This document shows positions 17,075 to 25,886 of a stretch of DNA of 64,000 nucleotides, one piece after another. The stretch is taken from contig CANRLX010000004.1 in NCBI GenBank assembly GCA_947631615.1, positions 1 through 64,000 on the forward strand, given 5' to 3'. Each line of letters starts with the position of its first letter. Within the stretch, counting starts at the first letter, position 1. A program made the position numbers and the translations under genes. The stretch comes from an uncultured Acetatifactor sp. GTDB taxonomy: Bacteria > Bacillota > Clostridia > Lachnospirales > Lachnospiraceae. The notes under the pieces are model-generated. The model was not told the DNA's origin and searched no databases. It saw only the letters and a list, made by a program, of their open reading frames with translations.

Positions 17075-20000
17075 TTAATTCGCTTTTACTCGTTCCACCG
17101 AGAACGTAACCTTCTCCCCGTTGACGTCCCATTCCCTGGAAACCGCAAAATCCGATCCGCTTGTCAGCTCATCCGCCAAAACCTTGCCGGAGATGGCGCC
17201 GCTGTTGCGCTTTGCGAGGGCGGCCAGCTTCTCGTTGCCGTTTACGGATACCCGTATGTGATCCATCACTTCAAATCCGGCATCCTTCCGCATGGTCTGG
17301 ATCTTGCTGATGATCTCGTACACGAATCCCTCCTCGATCAGCTCCTCCGTCAGATTGGTGTCCAAAACCACGGTCATGCGGTTGTCCTCCTGGGACACAT
17401 AGCCGTCCTTCTGCGCCATATCAATGAGAAGATCCTCCCTGGCCAGCTCCACATTCACGCCGTCCACCTCGAAGGAAAGCCTGCCCTTCCCGTTCAGCTC
17501 GTCCATTGCCGCGCTGCCGTCTAAGGCGGCCAGCGCTTTCTGGATGCCTCCCAGCTGCTTTCCGTACTTCGGTCCCACCGTGCGCAGCTGCGGCTTGAAC
17601 GTGTAAGAGGTGAACTCCCTCACGTCGTCGGCAAAGATCACTTCCTTCACATTCAGCTCCTCCTCGATGATGTCGGTATAGAAGGAATCCAGATGAAAAT
17701 CTGCCTTGATATACATTCTGCTGATGGGCTGGCGGTTTTTGATAGCGGCTTCGTTTCGACATGCACGGCCCATCACCACCGCATCCAGCACATCCTCCAT
17801 ATCCTCCTCCAGCTCTGCGTTGATGCAGGCGGGATCTGCCGTCGGGAAATCGCACAGATGGATGCTCTCCGGAGCGTTGGCATCGACGCTTCTCACCAGG
17901 TTCTGATAGATGTCCTCCGTCAGGAAGGGGATCATGGGAGCCGCCGCCTTACAGATGGTCACCAGCGCGGTGTACAGGGTCATATATGCGTTGATCTTGT
18001 CCTGCTCCATCCCCTTGGCCCAGAAGCGCTCACGGCTTCTTCTCACATACCAGTTGCTCATCTCGTCCACGAAATCCTGAAGCGCCTTGGCCGCCTCGGG
18101 GATCCGGTATTGATCCAGATGGCCGTCCACCTTTCCCACCGTGGTGTTTAAGCGGGACAGGAGCCACTTGTCCATGACCGCCAGTTTATCATACTCCAGC
18201 GTGTACCTGGAGGCGTCAAATTGATCGATATTTGCATAGAGCACAAAGAACGCATAGGTATTCCAGAGCGTGCCCATGAATTTGCGCTGCCCCTCCTGCA
18301 CGATCTTGCCGGAGAAACGCTTGGGCAGCCAGGGCGCGGAGCTGGTGTAGAAGTACCAGCGGATCGCATCGGCCCCGTAGGTTTCCAGCGCCTCAAAGGG
18401 ATCCACCGCGTTGCCCTTGCTCTTGCTCATCTTCTGACCGTTCTCATCCTGCACATGCCCCATGACGATGACGTTCTCAAAGGGCGCTTTGTTGAAAAGC
18501 AGCGTGGATTCCGCAAGCAGCGAGTAGAACCATCCGCGGGTCTGATCCACCGCCTCGGAGATAAACTGTGCCGGAAACTGCTTTTCAAACAGCTCCTTAT
18601 TCTCAAAGGGATAGTGGTGCTGCGCAAAGGGCATCGCTCCGGAGTCAAACCAGCAGTCGATCACCTCGGGCACGCGCTTCATCTCGCCGCCGCACTTCGG
18701 GCACTTGATCGTGATCTCGTCGATATAGGGGCGGTGCAGCTCCACGGTTTTCGCCCTCTCGTCCCCGCTCATGTCAAAGAGCTCCTGCCTGCTTCCCACA
18801 GAGTGCATATGGCCGCACGCACACTCCCAGATATTTAACGGCGTGCCCCAGTAGCGGTTTCTCGACACGCCCCAGTCCTGGATATTCTCCAGCCAGTTTC
18901 CAAACCGTCCCTCTCCGATGGACTCCGGAATCCAGTTGATGGTTTTGTTGTTGCGAACCAGATCGTCCCGCACCGCCGTCATCTTGATAAACCAGGACTC
19001 TCTCGCATAATAGATGAGAGGTGTGTCGCAGCGCCAGCAGAAGGGATAGTCATGTTCAAACTTGGGCGCGGCGAAAAGCTTGCCCTCCGCATCCAGATCC
19101 TTCAAAACCTCCGGATCCGCCTCCTTCACAAACTTTCCCGCGTAGGGCGTCTCCTCTGTCATATTGCCCTTGCCGTCCACAAACTGCACAAAAGGCAGAT
19201 CATAATTTTTGCCGATACGGCTGTCGTCCTCACCGAAGGCAGGCGCTATGTGCACGATTCCGGTGCCGTCCGTCATTGTGACATAGTTGTCACAAGTCAC
19301 AAAATGCGCTTTCTTTCTCTGCTTTGCCGCCGCCTCCTTGGCACAGGCAAACAGAGGCTCGTAGCTCTTTCCCTCCAGATCGGTCCCCGCATAGGTTTCC
19401 AGCACCTCATAGGCGGGCTTTCCCTCTTCGGCCAGACCGCCCAGAACGGAGTCCAAAAGCGCCTGCGCCATATAGTAGGTAAATCCGTCGGCCGCCTTCA
19501 CCTTCACATACGTCTCCTGCGGGTTCACGCAGAGCGCCGTGTTGGAGGGCAAAGTCCAGGGCGTCGTGGTCCAGGCCAGGAAATAGGCGTCCTCGTCCGT
19601 CACCCGAAAGCGCACGATAGCGGAGCGCTCCTTGACCGCCTTATAGCCCTGCGCCACCTCGTGGCTGGACAGCGGCGTCCCGCACCTCGGGCAGTAGGGA
19701 ACGATCTTAAATCCCTTATAGAGCAGCCCCTTGTCCCAGATGGTCTTAAGCGCCCACCACTCGGACTCGATAAAATTGTCATGATAGGTCACGTAGGGGT
19801 CGTCCATATCCGCCCAGAAACCGACCGTTCTGGAGAAATCCTCCCACATTCCCTTGTATTTCCAGACGCTCTCCTTGCACTTTCGGATAAAGGGGTCCAG
19901 TCCGTACTCCTCGATCTGCTCCTTTCCGTCCAGTCCCAGAAGCTTCTCCACCTCCAGCTCCACCGGCAGGCCGTGGGTGTCCCAGCCGGCCTTTCGGGGC

Positions 20001-20236
20001 ACCATATACCCCTTCATCGCCCGATATCTGGGGATCATATCCTTGATCGTGCGGGTCTCCACGTGACCGATGTGGGGCTTGCCGTTTGCGGTGGGCGGGC
20101 CGTCATAAAAGGTATACATCTCGCCGCCTTCCCGCTGTTTCATACTCTTTTTGAAAATGTCATTGTCGCGCCAGAACTTCTCCACGTTCTTCTCGCGTTC
20201 CACAAAGTTCAGATTGGTGGATACCTGTTTGTACAT
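17075..20236 (-). CDS. ileS: Isoleucine--tRNA ligase, type 2 (IleS2-like)
   Basis: Class I aminoacyl-tRNA synthetase charging tRNA-Ile, with the editing (CP1) domain. The ATP motifs are PTANGKPHIGHVET (HIGH) and NGQKMSKSKGN (KMSKS); cysteine pairs occur at YCPRCGTP, CACGH and KCPKCGG. At 1053 residues, with GWDTHGLPVELEVEKLLG and without the four-cysteine zinc finger at the C-terminus, it belongs to the longer, eukaryote-like type 2 rather than the B. subtilis/E. coli type 1. Type 2 enzymes are generally insensitive to mupirocin, so natural tolerance is a reasonable inference. Expression is controlled by an Ile T-box leader. Confidence 0.96.
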   Translation of the reverse strand: MYKQVSTNLNFVEREKNVEKFWRDNDIFKKSMKQREGGEMYTFYDGPPTANGKPHIGHVETRTIKDMIPRYRAMKGYMVPRKAGWDTHGLPVELEVEKLLGLDGKEQIEEYGLDPFIRKCKESVWKYKGMWEDFSRTVGFWADMDDPYVTYHDNFIESEWWALKTIWDKGLLYKGFKIVPYCPRCGTPLSSHEVAQGYKAVKERSAIVRFRVTDEDAYFLAWTTTPWTLPSNTALCVNPQETYVKVKAADGFTYYMAQALLDSVLGGLAEEGKPAYEVLETYAGTDLEGKSYEPLFACAKEAAAKQRKKAHFVTCDNYVTMTDGTGIVHIAPAFGEDDSRIGKNYDLPFVQFVDGKGNMTEETPYAGKFVKEADPEVLKDLDAEGKLFAAPKFEHDYPFCWRCDTPLIYYARESWFIKMTAVRDDLVRNNKTINWIPESIGEGRFGNWLENIQDWGVSRNRYWGTPLNIWECACGHMHSVGSRQELFDMSGDERAKTVELHRPYIDEITIKCPKCGGEMKRVPEVIDCWFDSGAMPFAQHHYPFENKELFEKQFPAQFISEAVDQTRGWFYSLLAESTLLFNKAPFENVIVMGHVQDENGQKMSKSKGNAVDPFEALETYGADAIRWYFYTSSAPWLPKRFSGKIVQEGQRKFMGTLWNTYAFFVLYANIDQFDASRYTLEYDKLAVMDKWLLSRLNTTVGKVDGHLDQYRIPEAAKALQDFVDEMSNWYVRRSRERFWAKGMEQDKINAYMTLYTALVTICKAAAPMIPFLTEDIYQNLVRSVDANAPESIHLCDFPTADPACINAELEEDMEDVLDAVVMGRACRNEAAIKNRQPISRMYIKADFHLDSFYTDIIEEELNVKEVIFADDVREFTSYTFKPQLRTVGPKYGKQLGGIQKALAALDGSAAMDELNGKGRLSFEVDGVNVELAREDLLIDMAQKDGYVSQEDNRMTVVLDTNLTEELIEEGFVYEIISKIQTMRKDAGFEVMDHIRVSVNGNEKLAALAKRNSGAISGKVLADELTSGSDFAVSREWDVNGEKVTFSVERVKAN

Positions 20237-20297
20237 GTCCTGTTTCCTTTCTGTGTTTGATAGATGATCGGTTCCCCGCAGGCGGACGGCTCACCCG

Positions 20298-20563
20298 TCA
20301 TACAAAAACAAGCCGCGTCCGTAAAAGGACGCGGCCTGTGCCTGCGCTACCACCTGTTACTGCATACGTTCCCGCTCTTGCGGCGGGAATTATATGGTTC
20401 CTCTTAACGGGAGGACCGCGTCCGAAACTACTCGTCTCCTTTGGTTCCGGCTGCTCGGAAGTGATATTCCCCATCCTCCTACTCGCATCGGCCTCCCACC
20501 GCCGCCGACTCGCTGTGCCTTTTGAAAGGGCAGGTACTGTCTTCGTCACCGCATTTCTTATTT
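20298..20563 (-). promoter_or_regulatory. T-box riboswitch, Ile specifier, controlling ileS
   Basis: The leader of ileS shows the T-box layout on the complement. The specifier loop GGAATATCACTTCC holds the isoleucine codon ATC at 20465-20463. The conserved T-box segment AACAGGTGGTAGCGCAGG lies near 20360-20343; here GGTGGTAGCG replaces the more usual GGTGGTACCG. Uncharged tRNA-Ile should pair with specifier and T-box and prevent the terminator that follows. The start is taken from the promoter and the end from the terminator T-run. Confidence 0.9.
20301..20337 (-). terminator. Regulated terminator of the ileS T-box
   Basis: On the complement GGCCGCGTCC-TTTTAC-GGACGCGGCT is followed by TGTTTTTGT. 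The 5' arm lies just downstream of the T-box segment, as expected for the antiterminator/terminator switch. Confidence 0.88.
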
Positions 20564-20569
20564 TTGATT

Positions 20570-20599
20570 ATTATAGAACAGCGGTTTCCAGATTGTCAA
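20570..20599 (-). promoter_or_regulatory. Sigma-A promoter of the ileS leader
   Basis: On the complement a perfect TTGACA (20599-20594) and perfect TATAAT (20575-20570) are 18 bases apart. Transcription would begin near 20563. Confidence 0.85.
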
Positions 20600-20619
20600 G
20601 CAAAACCGTCAAAGATCGC

Positions 20620-21732
20620 TCACGGCTCCAGGCAGCGGTCGATCCCGTTCGCAATGCCCACCGCGATCTTGTTCTGATACTCATCGGTCGCCAGAAGCGC
20701 ATCCTCCTCGGGGTTGGTCATAAATCCCATCTCTACAATGGTCACCGGAACCTGGCACCAGTTGATGCCGCTCATGGTATCCGTCTCCCAGACATCCCGC
20801 TTCCTGCACCCCGTCGCAGCGGCCATCTCCTCCAGCACACAGTCGGAAAGCGCTCTGCTCTCCTCATACAAATCGCCGTTGTAGGGATTGGAGGGCGTCT
20901 GGCAAATGGTCATCGCTCCCCGGGCGTCCGCATTTTCGGATCCGTCCGCGTGGATCCGGATAAAGGCATCCGCGTTCTCATCGTTAGCCACCTGGGCCCT
21001 CTCGCTGTTGCTGATGTTCACGTCGTTGGCGGTGCGCACCATCACCACCTCATACCCTCTCGACTCCAGCTCGTCCTGAAGCTTCTCCGCCACCATAAGC
21101 GTCAGCTCATACTCGTACAACCCGCTGACGCACCCGTGCGTGCCGCCGGAGACCTTCGCCTTCTTCTCGGAGGCGCCCGGCCCCACCGGCTCCTTCTCGC
21201 TGTTCCCCTTCTGCTGGTGTCCGGCGTCGATCACCACCACATAACCGTTTTCGCCCTCCACCGGCACGCGCAGATACGCGCTGGCCACATAATACACCCG
21301 GCCGTCGATCAGGACCCTGCTCCACTCCCCGTCGTCGCTCAGCCTCACCGCTTCTTCCCTGCGCTGCAGCACCTTATAAATCTCCGCTTCCGTGGAGGGC
21401 TCCGTTCTCACGTTGACCTGCGTGACGGCGTACACGGACTCCGCAGAATCCGTCTCCTCTTCGGCGGCCTTCGACGTCGCGTGTTCCTCCCCCACCTCCT
21501 CCGAGGACGGCTCTGTCTCCTCCCTTTGGGAAACGGTCTCCGCTTCCCGGCGGACTGCCTCCTCTCGGCGGGCCGTATCATTTCCCGGATAGTCTGTCTC
21601 CTCCACCGAGGACGAAGTCTCCGCGCCGTCGGCGCTTCCTTGTTTCGCCGCTTCACCGGCACAGCCTGCAAGCAGCGCCGGCACCAGCAGCCCGACTACT
21701 ATTTTTCTCAAAAAAAATTTATGTGAGTTCAT
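20620..21732 (-). CDS. N-acetylmuramoyl-L-alanine amidase lipoprotein with SH3 domain
   Basis: A secreted wall amidase. The signal peptide ends [10 protein letters not shown] (lipobox), followed by an acidic Glu/Ser/Thr-rich linker (about residues 25-100), a bacterial SH3 domain (about 100-160, [21 protein letters not shown]) and an Amidase_3 domain (about 165-370). Zinc-binding motifs are visible: [10 protein letters not shown], a Glu in the [13 protein letters not shown] helix, FIRIHADGS, and the catalytic Glu in IVEMGFMTN. It cleaves between MurNAc and L-Ala of peptidoglycan; SH3 probably targets the wall. GGAGGG lies 10 bases before the ATG. It is divergent from spoVT. Confidence 0.92.
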   Translation of the reverse strand: MNSHKFFLRKIVVGLLVPALLAGCAGEAAKQGSADGAETSSSVEETDYPGNDTARREEAVRREAETVSQREETEPSSEEVGEEHATSKAAEEETDSAESVYAVTQVNVRTEPSTEAEIYKVLQRREEAVRLSDDGEWSRVLIDGRVYYVASAYLRVPVEGENGYVVVIDAGHQQKGNSEKEPVGPGASEKKAKVSGGTHGCVSGLYEYELTLMVAEKLQDELESRGYEVVMVRTANDVNISNSERAQVANDENADAFIRIHADGSENADARGAMTICQTPSNPYNGDLYEESRALSDCVLEEMAAATGCRKRDVWETDTMSGINWCQVPVTIVEMGFMTNPEEDALLATDEYQNKIAVGIANGIDRCLEP

Positions 21733-21916
21733 GTTTTTCTTTCCCTCCGCTATCAGCAGTTTACTCCCGATCAGGCGCTCTTGTAAAGCGGTTTTTCCGT
21801 TTCAAAACACCGCGGCAGTCCGCTCTGCAAAGCCATACATAATTCGGAAAGATTTACAGATAATAACTTCCGTCAGAACCTTATCAGCATCATAACAAAA
21901 CGGAGGAAACAATCAT

Positions 21917-22462
21917 ATGAAAGCAACTGGTATTGTGAGAAGAATAGATGATCTGGGCCGTATCGTGATCCCCAAGGAAATTCGCCGCACTCTCCACATT
22001 CGTGAGAGCGATCCCCTGGAGATTTTTACGGACAGAGAGGGCCAGATCATTCTGAAAAAATATTCCCCGATCGGCGAGATGACCACTTTCGCCAAGCAAT
22101 ATGCGGAAAGCCTGGCACAGGTGTCCGGCCACGCCGCAGTCATCGCCGACAGGGATCAGTTCGTGGCGGCCGCAGGAGGCTACAAACAGCTCCTGAACAA
22201 GTCCATCAGCAAACAACTGGAGGACAGTGTGAACCACCGCGAGACGGTGCTGGCTTCCAAGGGGGATCGAAGCTTTATCAATATCTGCGGGGAGATCGAA
22301 GCGGATTATCAGCACCAGGCCATCGCTCCCATCATCTGCGAGGGCGATGTTATCGGAAGCGTCGCGCTGTTGGAGAACAACAACCGCGGAAAGATGGGGG
22401 AAGTGGAACAGAAGCTGGTCCTTTCCGCCGCAGGCTTTCTCGGAAGACAGATGGAACAATAA
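21917..22462 (+). CDS. spoVT: Stage V sporulation regulator SpoVT
   Basis: A forespore DNA-binding regulator with an N-terminal AbrB-type swapped-hairpin domain (MKATGIVRRIDDLGRIVIPKEIRRTLHI, residues 1-50) and a C-terminal GAF-like domain (about 55-180). In Bacillus SpoVT tunes sigma-G genes and spore coat/cortex quality. Length of 181 residues is typical and the AbrB domain is nearly canonical. CGGAGGAAACAATCAT precedes the ATG. It is monocistronic, divergent from the amidase gene, with a bidirectional terminator directly after it. Its presence indicates a spore-forming lineage. Confidence 0.97.
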   Translation: MKATGIVRRIDDLGRIVIPKEIRRTLHIRESDPLEIFTDREGQIILKKYSPIGEMTTFAKQYAESLAQVSGHAAVIADRDQFVAAAGGYKQLLNKSISKQLEDSVNHRETVLASKGDRSFINICGEIEADYQHQAIAPIICEGDVIGSVALLENNNRGKMGEVEQKLVLSAAGFLGRQMEQ

Positions 22463-22464
22463 AA

Positions 22465-22495
22465 CAACGGGCGGACCGCCCGTTGTTTTATTGTT
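22465..22495 (+). terminator. Bidirectional terminator after spoVT
   Basis: ACGGGCGG-ACC-GCCCGT forms the core, with AAAACA to the left and TGTTTTATTG to the right, so it can end transcripts from either side. The complement strand carries genes running toward it, first the DUF3592 gene and, before the presumed insertion at 22491-24141, probably the membrane glycosyltransferase gene. Confidence 0.85.
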
Positions 22496-22509
22496 CTGAG
22501 GAAAGCTCC

Positions 22510-23442
22510 TTATTCAATCCATTCCACACGGCAAGCCTGCGCTAACATTTCATCAGACGCTTCTTTGTTTTCAACATAGACAGAAGGGCTTGACTCATAG
22601 TCGGCGGCAATGACTTCTAAATCTTTTGAGATCGAATTTTTATAGGTATCAGAAATGATCCGTTTCTTGTTTCTGCCCTTTACCCGGATGATCTCATCGC
22701 AGGCGCTCGGCCATTCCCCCGAATTTTCGCCGCTTTCCAAAAGCACTCTGTTTCGGCATAAGGAGACAAAGACCCAGGAGGAATAACGAGTCGGCATAAA
22801 GCCATTCCGTTCAAGACGATCAGAACATTCCAACCGCACCGCATACTCCACAGACGGGTGTTTTTCTTTCGAGGCTTTTGCTATTTCACATACTTCGTGA
22901 AAGATTCTATCTTCATATTGTCTGATCTCCCTGTCAGCAATCGGACTTGCGACCGTTTTGCGACTTGCTTTCTTCGGCTTTGTGATGGAAGGAAAATTGG
23001 ATTTGGCCTTAAGTTCTTCCTTTTTCGGCACAGCGCTTCGGATCATGCGGTAACCGATAAAACCGAAGATGAGAAATCCGCTGATGCTGGATACCACAAT
23101 TCCGAAGGCCGGCTCTAAATAGGGAGTGGATTTCTCCGGCGCATTGGGATCATATTTGACCTTGAAGGTTTCTCCGAGCTTTTTCGGCACATTGCTTCCC
23201 TGAATCCGTCCTGTGAAAATACTTCCCTCAGCTTCATATTGATAAAGAATATTATAGCGTGTGCTTTTGTTTTCATCGACATCGATAACGGCGGCGGTTG
23301 CAACAGGCCAATTCTTTTGCCCAAACTGACCGATATATGAAATAAGCCCATTCACAAACAGGTAAAATCCGCCGCAGACGAACAGAAAACCTGCTGCAGC
23401 TAATATGACCCGAATCCCTTTTGACTGCTTTTGTTCTGCCAT
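22510..23442 (-). CDS. DUF3592-type membrane protein in AT-rich cassette
   Basis: A 310-residue protein. Residues 1-140 match the DUF3592 pattern: a transmembrane helix (about 10-35), a small extracytoplasmic beta domain (WPVATAAVIDVDENKSTRYNILYQYEAEGSIFTGRIQGSNV ... KVKYDPNAPEKSTPY) and a second helix (about 110-132). Residues 180-310 are soluble and charged and match nothing I know. Function is unknown. The TAA stop shares two bases with the left 21-bp repeat. Base composition is AT-richer than the flanking core genes. It follows the GNAT gene after 140 bases with no recognised feature. Confidence 0.75.
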   Translation of the reverse strand: MAEQKQSKGIRVILAAAGFLFVCGGFYLFVNGLISYIGQFGQKNWPVATAAVIDVDENKSTRYNILYQYEAEGSIFTGRIQGSNVPKKLGETFKVKYDPNAPEKSTPYLEPAFGIVVSSISGFLIFGFIGYRMIRSAVPKKEELKAKSNFPSITKPKKASRKTVASPIADREIRQYEDRIFHEVCEIAKASKEKHPSVEYAVRLECSDRLERNGFMPTRYSSWVFVSLCRNRVLLESGENSGEWPSACDEIIRVKGRNKKRIISDTYKNSISKDLEVIAADYESSPSVYVENKEASDEMLAQACRVEWIE

Positions 23443-23582
23443 AAGTCTATTTCCCTATTATCTGCTTCTTAAGTACCAGATGCCCGTCATAATGATGTTT
23501 GATTTCCGGCTGAACACGAGCCGTTACTAACTAATTGCATTACAATATTCGCAGGCGTCCAAGTTTTTACACATTTGCAGTA

Positions 23583-24056
23583 TCACAAACGACAAAGCAT
23601 GATATATTCTTCCTCGTTTTCATCTACAATTTCAAATCCCGTTTTTTGATACATTCTTACAGCATAGTTTGCTTTTTGTACAGCAAGCGACGCTTGTTTA
23701 TATCCTCGGTCCTTGAGAATGTGGAGCATTTCTTTCATCAATGCAGTACCTATTCCCAATCCTCGAAACTCTTTGTACAAGGATATTGCAAAAGAGGGCG
23801 TGCTATTGTCTATGTGTCCGTAATCATTCATAATGCGTACCCAAACAGCGCCTACCGGCATATTGTTGATTTCTGCAACTAAACCAATATCATCCTTTTT
23901 CATACCAAAGTCAGTTATATACACTTGCAGCTCAGGTTGATGGATAATTGATTTTGGCGGTGCAGGAGTCCCTTGTGGCACAAAAATAGCTTCGTATAAA
24001 AAATCTTCAAGTATGCTATATTCTTCCTCCAATATTGGTCCAATTCTGTACTCCAT
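23583..24056 (-). CDS. GNAT-family N-acetyltransferase in AT-rich cassette
   Basis: A 157-residue acetyl-CoA-dependent acetyltransferase of the GNAT fold. The acetyl-CoA loop is FRGLGIGTALMKEMLHIL (about residues 95-112), followed by the ASLAVQKANYAVRMYQKTGFEIVDENEEEYIMLCRL tail typical of the family. The acceptor substrate (small molecule, antibiotic or protein) cannot be told. GGCGGAG precedes the ATG. It is the first gene of the cassette, begins 34 bases after the glycosyltransferase stop, and is among the most AT-rich genes in the window. Confidence 0.88.
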   Translation of the reverse strand: MEYRIGPILEEEYSILEDFLYEAIFVPQGTPAPPKSIIHQPELQVYITDFGMKKDDIGLVAEINNMPVGAVWVRIMNDYGHIDNSTPSFAISLYKEFRGLGIGTALMKEMLHILKDRGYKQASLAVQKANYAVRMYQKTGFEIVDENEEEYIMLCRL

Positions 24057-24090
24057 AGGATTTTCTCCGCCCTAAAAATAGAATAGATCT

Positions 24091-25707
24091 TCACATCGTT
24101 TTCTTCATGATAGGTGATACTTGTTTTGAGGAAAGCTCCTTTTCTTTCGGACTTCCCTGTGGAAGCATCCCGTAAATCCGGTACAGCCCCAGCGCCGCCG
24201 CAGAGAGGTAGACCGGCGTCATATTGTACAGATATCTGGAGCGCGCCTCAAAGATCATGACAAACAAAAAGCTGCCGATCAGCGCGATATAGAGCACATC
24301 CTCGCCGATGGGATGCTCCCGCTCCCGCCTTTTGCGAAGTGCCCCGGCCGCCCCCAGAAAAAGGGTCACGACCCAGCACCCCTGTGCAAAGGTGGCATAA
24401 TACGGATACCATTCCGCGTCCTTTCGGAAAATTTTCTCCACCCACTGCTTCACCGGCGTGTCCAAAACCCAGGACGGCGAGATCTCAAACACACCTTCCT
24501 TCTCCCACGCAAACATTCCGTCGTTATAATTGATCAAAAGTTTTCTTCCCAGAAACCGGACGCAGCCCATCGGGCCATATCCCCGAAGCCGTTCCCCGGC
24601 TACGCGCAGATTTTCTCTGGCCCGCGTCTCCTGATCCGGCTGCGCGCTGGAAAAGGCGTAATCTTCGGTATAGTAGGCCCCCGCGTTCTCTTCGTTGAGC
24701 CCCAGCATCAGATAATGCGTATAGGAAAATCTCAGATCCTCCTGCAGGTCGCACCCTGTATATTCCAGCATATGGGCCCGTATTCCCAGCGATGCGCCAA
24801 ACGCCAGAAGGATCATCCCCAGGTGAAAGACAAACGCTCTCCCGTATCCTTTTCGGACAAGGAGGGCGATCCCTTCCAAACAGAGCACCGCGATCAAAAC
24901 AATGACGGCGCTCGGCTTAATATAATATCCGCACAGCCCGCAAAGTCCCGTCAAAAACCAAAAGACGCCCTTTTTCCAGATTACAGAGGCCCTGCAGGCA
25001 CAAAGATACAAATACAACGTCAAAATCGGAAACAAAATACTGTAGGCATCCGTGTAGGGGACCACCATCCACGGATGGATCCCGATCAAGAGGGCGAACA
25101 AAAGAAAGGCTGACAAACCGGCCTTTTTGCTTCCGGTGATCTCTTTGATCGAAAGGGCCGTCAGCACGCCGGCGAGATTGACCATTGCGCAGCCCGCCAG
25201 AACATACGCATAATATCCCTCCAGTCCAAAAAAGGACGCCACGCTGCCGACTATCGCCAGCAGATACACGATTCCCACATTGTTTGGATACTGGGAAAAA
25301 TAATAAAAGTCCCCTATGACTTCCGTCCCCGTCTGAAGCCCATCCGCTATACCCGTCACGATCCCTACGTCCCATCCCACGATAAAATAGAGATGATAGG
25401 ACAAAAAGACCTGCAGTAAAAGAAGGAGCAGGCTCATTCCCCAGAGGCATCCATAAAAACCGTCGGAAAATATTCTCTGAAAAATACGCCTCGGAGCCAC
25501 CCATCTTTTCCACGCGGCCATAACCGCCGCAAGCAGGGCCGCCCCCAGCGGCATCAGCACGACGTTGGGCAGAACCGATTGGTTTCTCGCCCACTCCGGA
25601 TAGTCCGCTCTCTGATCGCACACCACAAGAAGCGCCAGGATCAGCACGCTCAAAAAAGCATATATTCCCTTGACTATTTGACTCAGTCTGTTTTCCCTAA
25701 TCGTCAT
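24091..25707 (-). CDS. Polytopic membrane glycosyltransferase-like protein (GT-C type), 3' end altered
   Basis: A 538-residue protein with about eleven transmembrane helices and a loop containing VGWDVGIVTGIADG after the first helices, in the manner of GT-C/GT39-like enzymes. A DE pair is not evident, so the enzyme class is tentative. It probably works on lipid-linked sugars at the membrane. The last residues (KELSSKQVSPIMKKTM) run through the right 21-bp repeat into cassette DNA; the presumed original end is KELSSEQ-stop at the left repeat. GAGGACGCTGG precedes the ATG. A 29-bp minisatellite lies upstream. Confidence 0.68.
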   Translation of the reverse strand: MTIRENRLSQIVKGIYAFLSVLILALLVVCDQRADYPEWARNQSVLPNVVLMPLGAALLAAVMAAWKRWVAPRRIFQRIFSDGFYGCLWGMSLLLLLLQVFLSYHLYFIVGWDVGIVTGIADGLQTGTEVIGDFYYFSQYPNNVGIVYLLAIVGSVASFFGLEGYYAYVLAGCAMVNLAGVLTALSIKEITGSKKAGLSAFLLFALLIGIHPWMVVPYTDAYSILFPILTLYLYLCACRASVIWKKGVFWFLTGLCGLCGYYIKPSAVIVLIAVLCLEGIALLVRKGYGRAFVFHLGMILLAFGASLGIRAHMLEYTGCDLQEDLRFSYTHYLMLGLNEENAGAYYTEDYAFSSAQPDQETRARENLRVAGERLRGYGPMGCVRFLGRKLLINYNDGMFAWEKEGVFEISPSWVLDTPVKQWVEKIFRKDAEWYPYYATFAQGCWVVTLFLGAAGALRKRREREHPIGEDVLYIALIGSFLFVMIFEARSRYLYNMTPVYLSAAALGLYRIYGMLPQGSPKEKELSSKQVSPIMKKTM

Positions 25708-25761
25708 CCAGCGTCCTCTATCTGTCTTTGGCTATCTCCCCGGCTCCCCGGCTCTGTCTCA

Positions 25762-25833
25762 GGCTTCGGCGCTCCGTTCCCTGACTCTCCGGCTTCGGTG
25801 CTCCGTTCCCTGACTCTCCGGCTTCGGTGCTCC
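25762..25833. repeat. 29-bp tandem repeat, 2.5 copies
   Basis: Units at 25762-25790 and 25791-25819 differ at one base and a third begins at 25820 (GGCTTCGGTGCTCC). The array fills the gap between the membrane glycosyltransferase start and the pncB stop. Confidence 0.9.
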
Positions 25834-25886
25834 GGCTTCTCCCTCTCTACCTCCGGCCTTTTGTCTCAAGCTCTGCCTCCCTCGGC

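Larger units (their letters stand above)
22491..24141. mobile_element. AT-rich cassette bounded by 21-bp direct repeats
   Basis: Positions 22491-22511 and 24121-24141 carry the same 21-bp sequence with one mismatch; its core is TGAGGAAAGCTCCTT, which contains the imperfect palindrome AGGA-AAGC-TCCT. Between them lie two genes (DUF3592, GNAT) that are clearly more AT-rich than the GC-rich neighbours. The right copy is inside the 3' end of the glycosyltransferase gene, where it encodes KELSSKQ. The left copy read in the same frame gives KELSSEQ followed by a stop and then the terminator at 22465-22495. This suggests that the glycosyltransferase gene once ended at the left copy and the cassette inserted there. 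No integrase or transposase is present. Confidence 0.65.

Noticed and set aside
23443..23582. Integron attC site between the two cassette genes
   Set aside because: No GTTRRRY core with matching inverse core was found, and the boundaries are direct repeats rather than attC/attI.
22491..24141. IS element or transposon
   Set aside because: No transposase, no terminal inverted repeats. The 21-bp direct repeats are longer than usual target duplications and lie in a gene end, so an integrated cassette is preferred.
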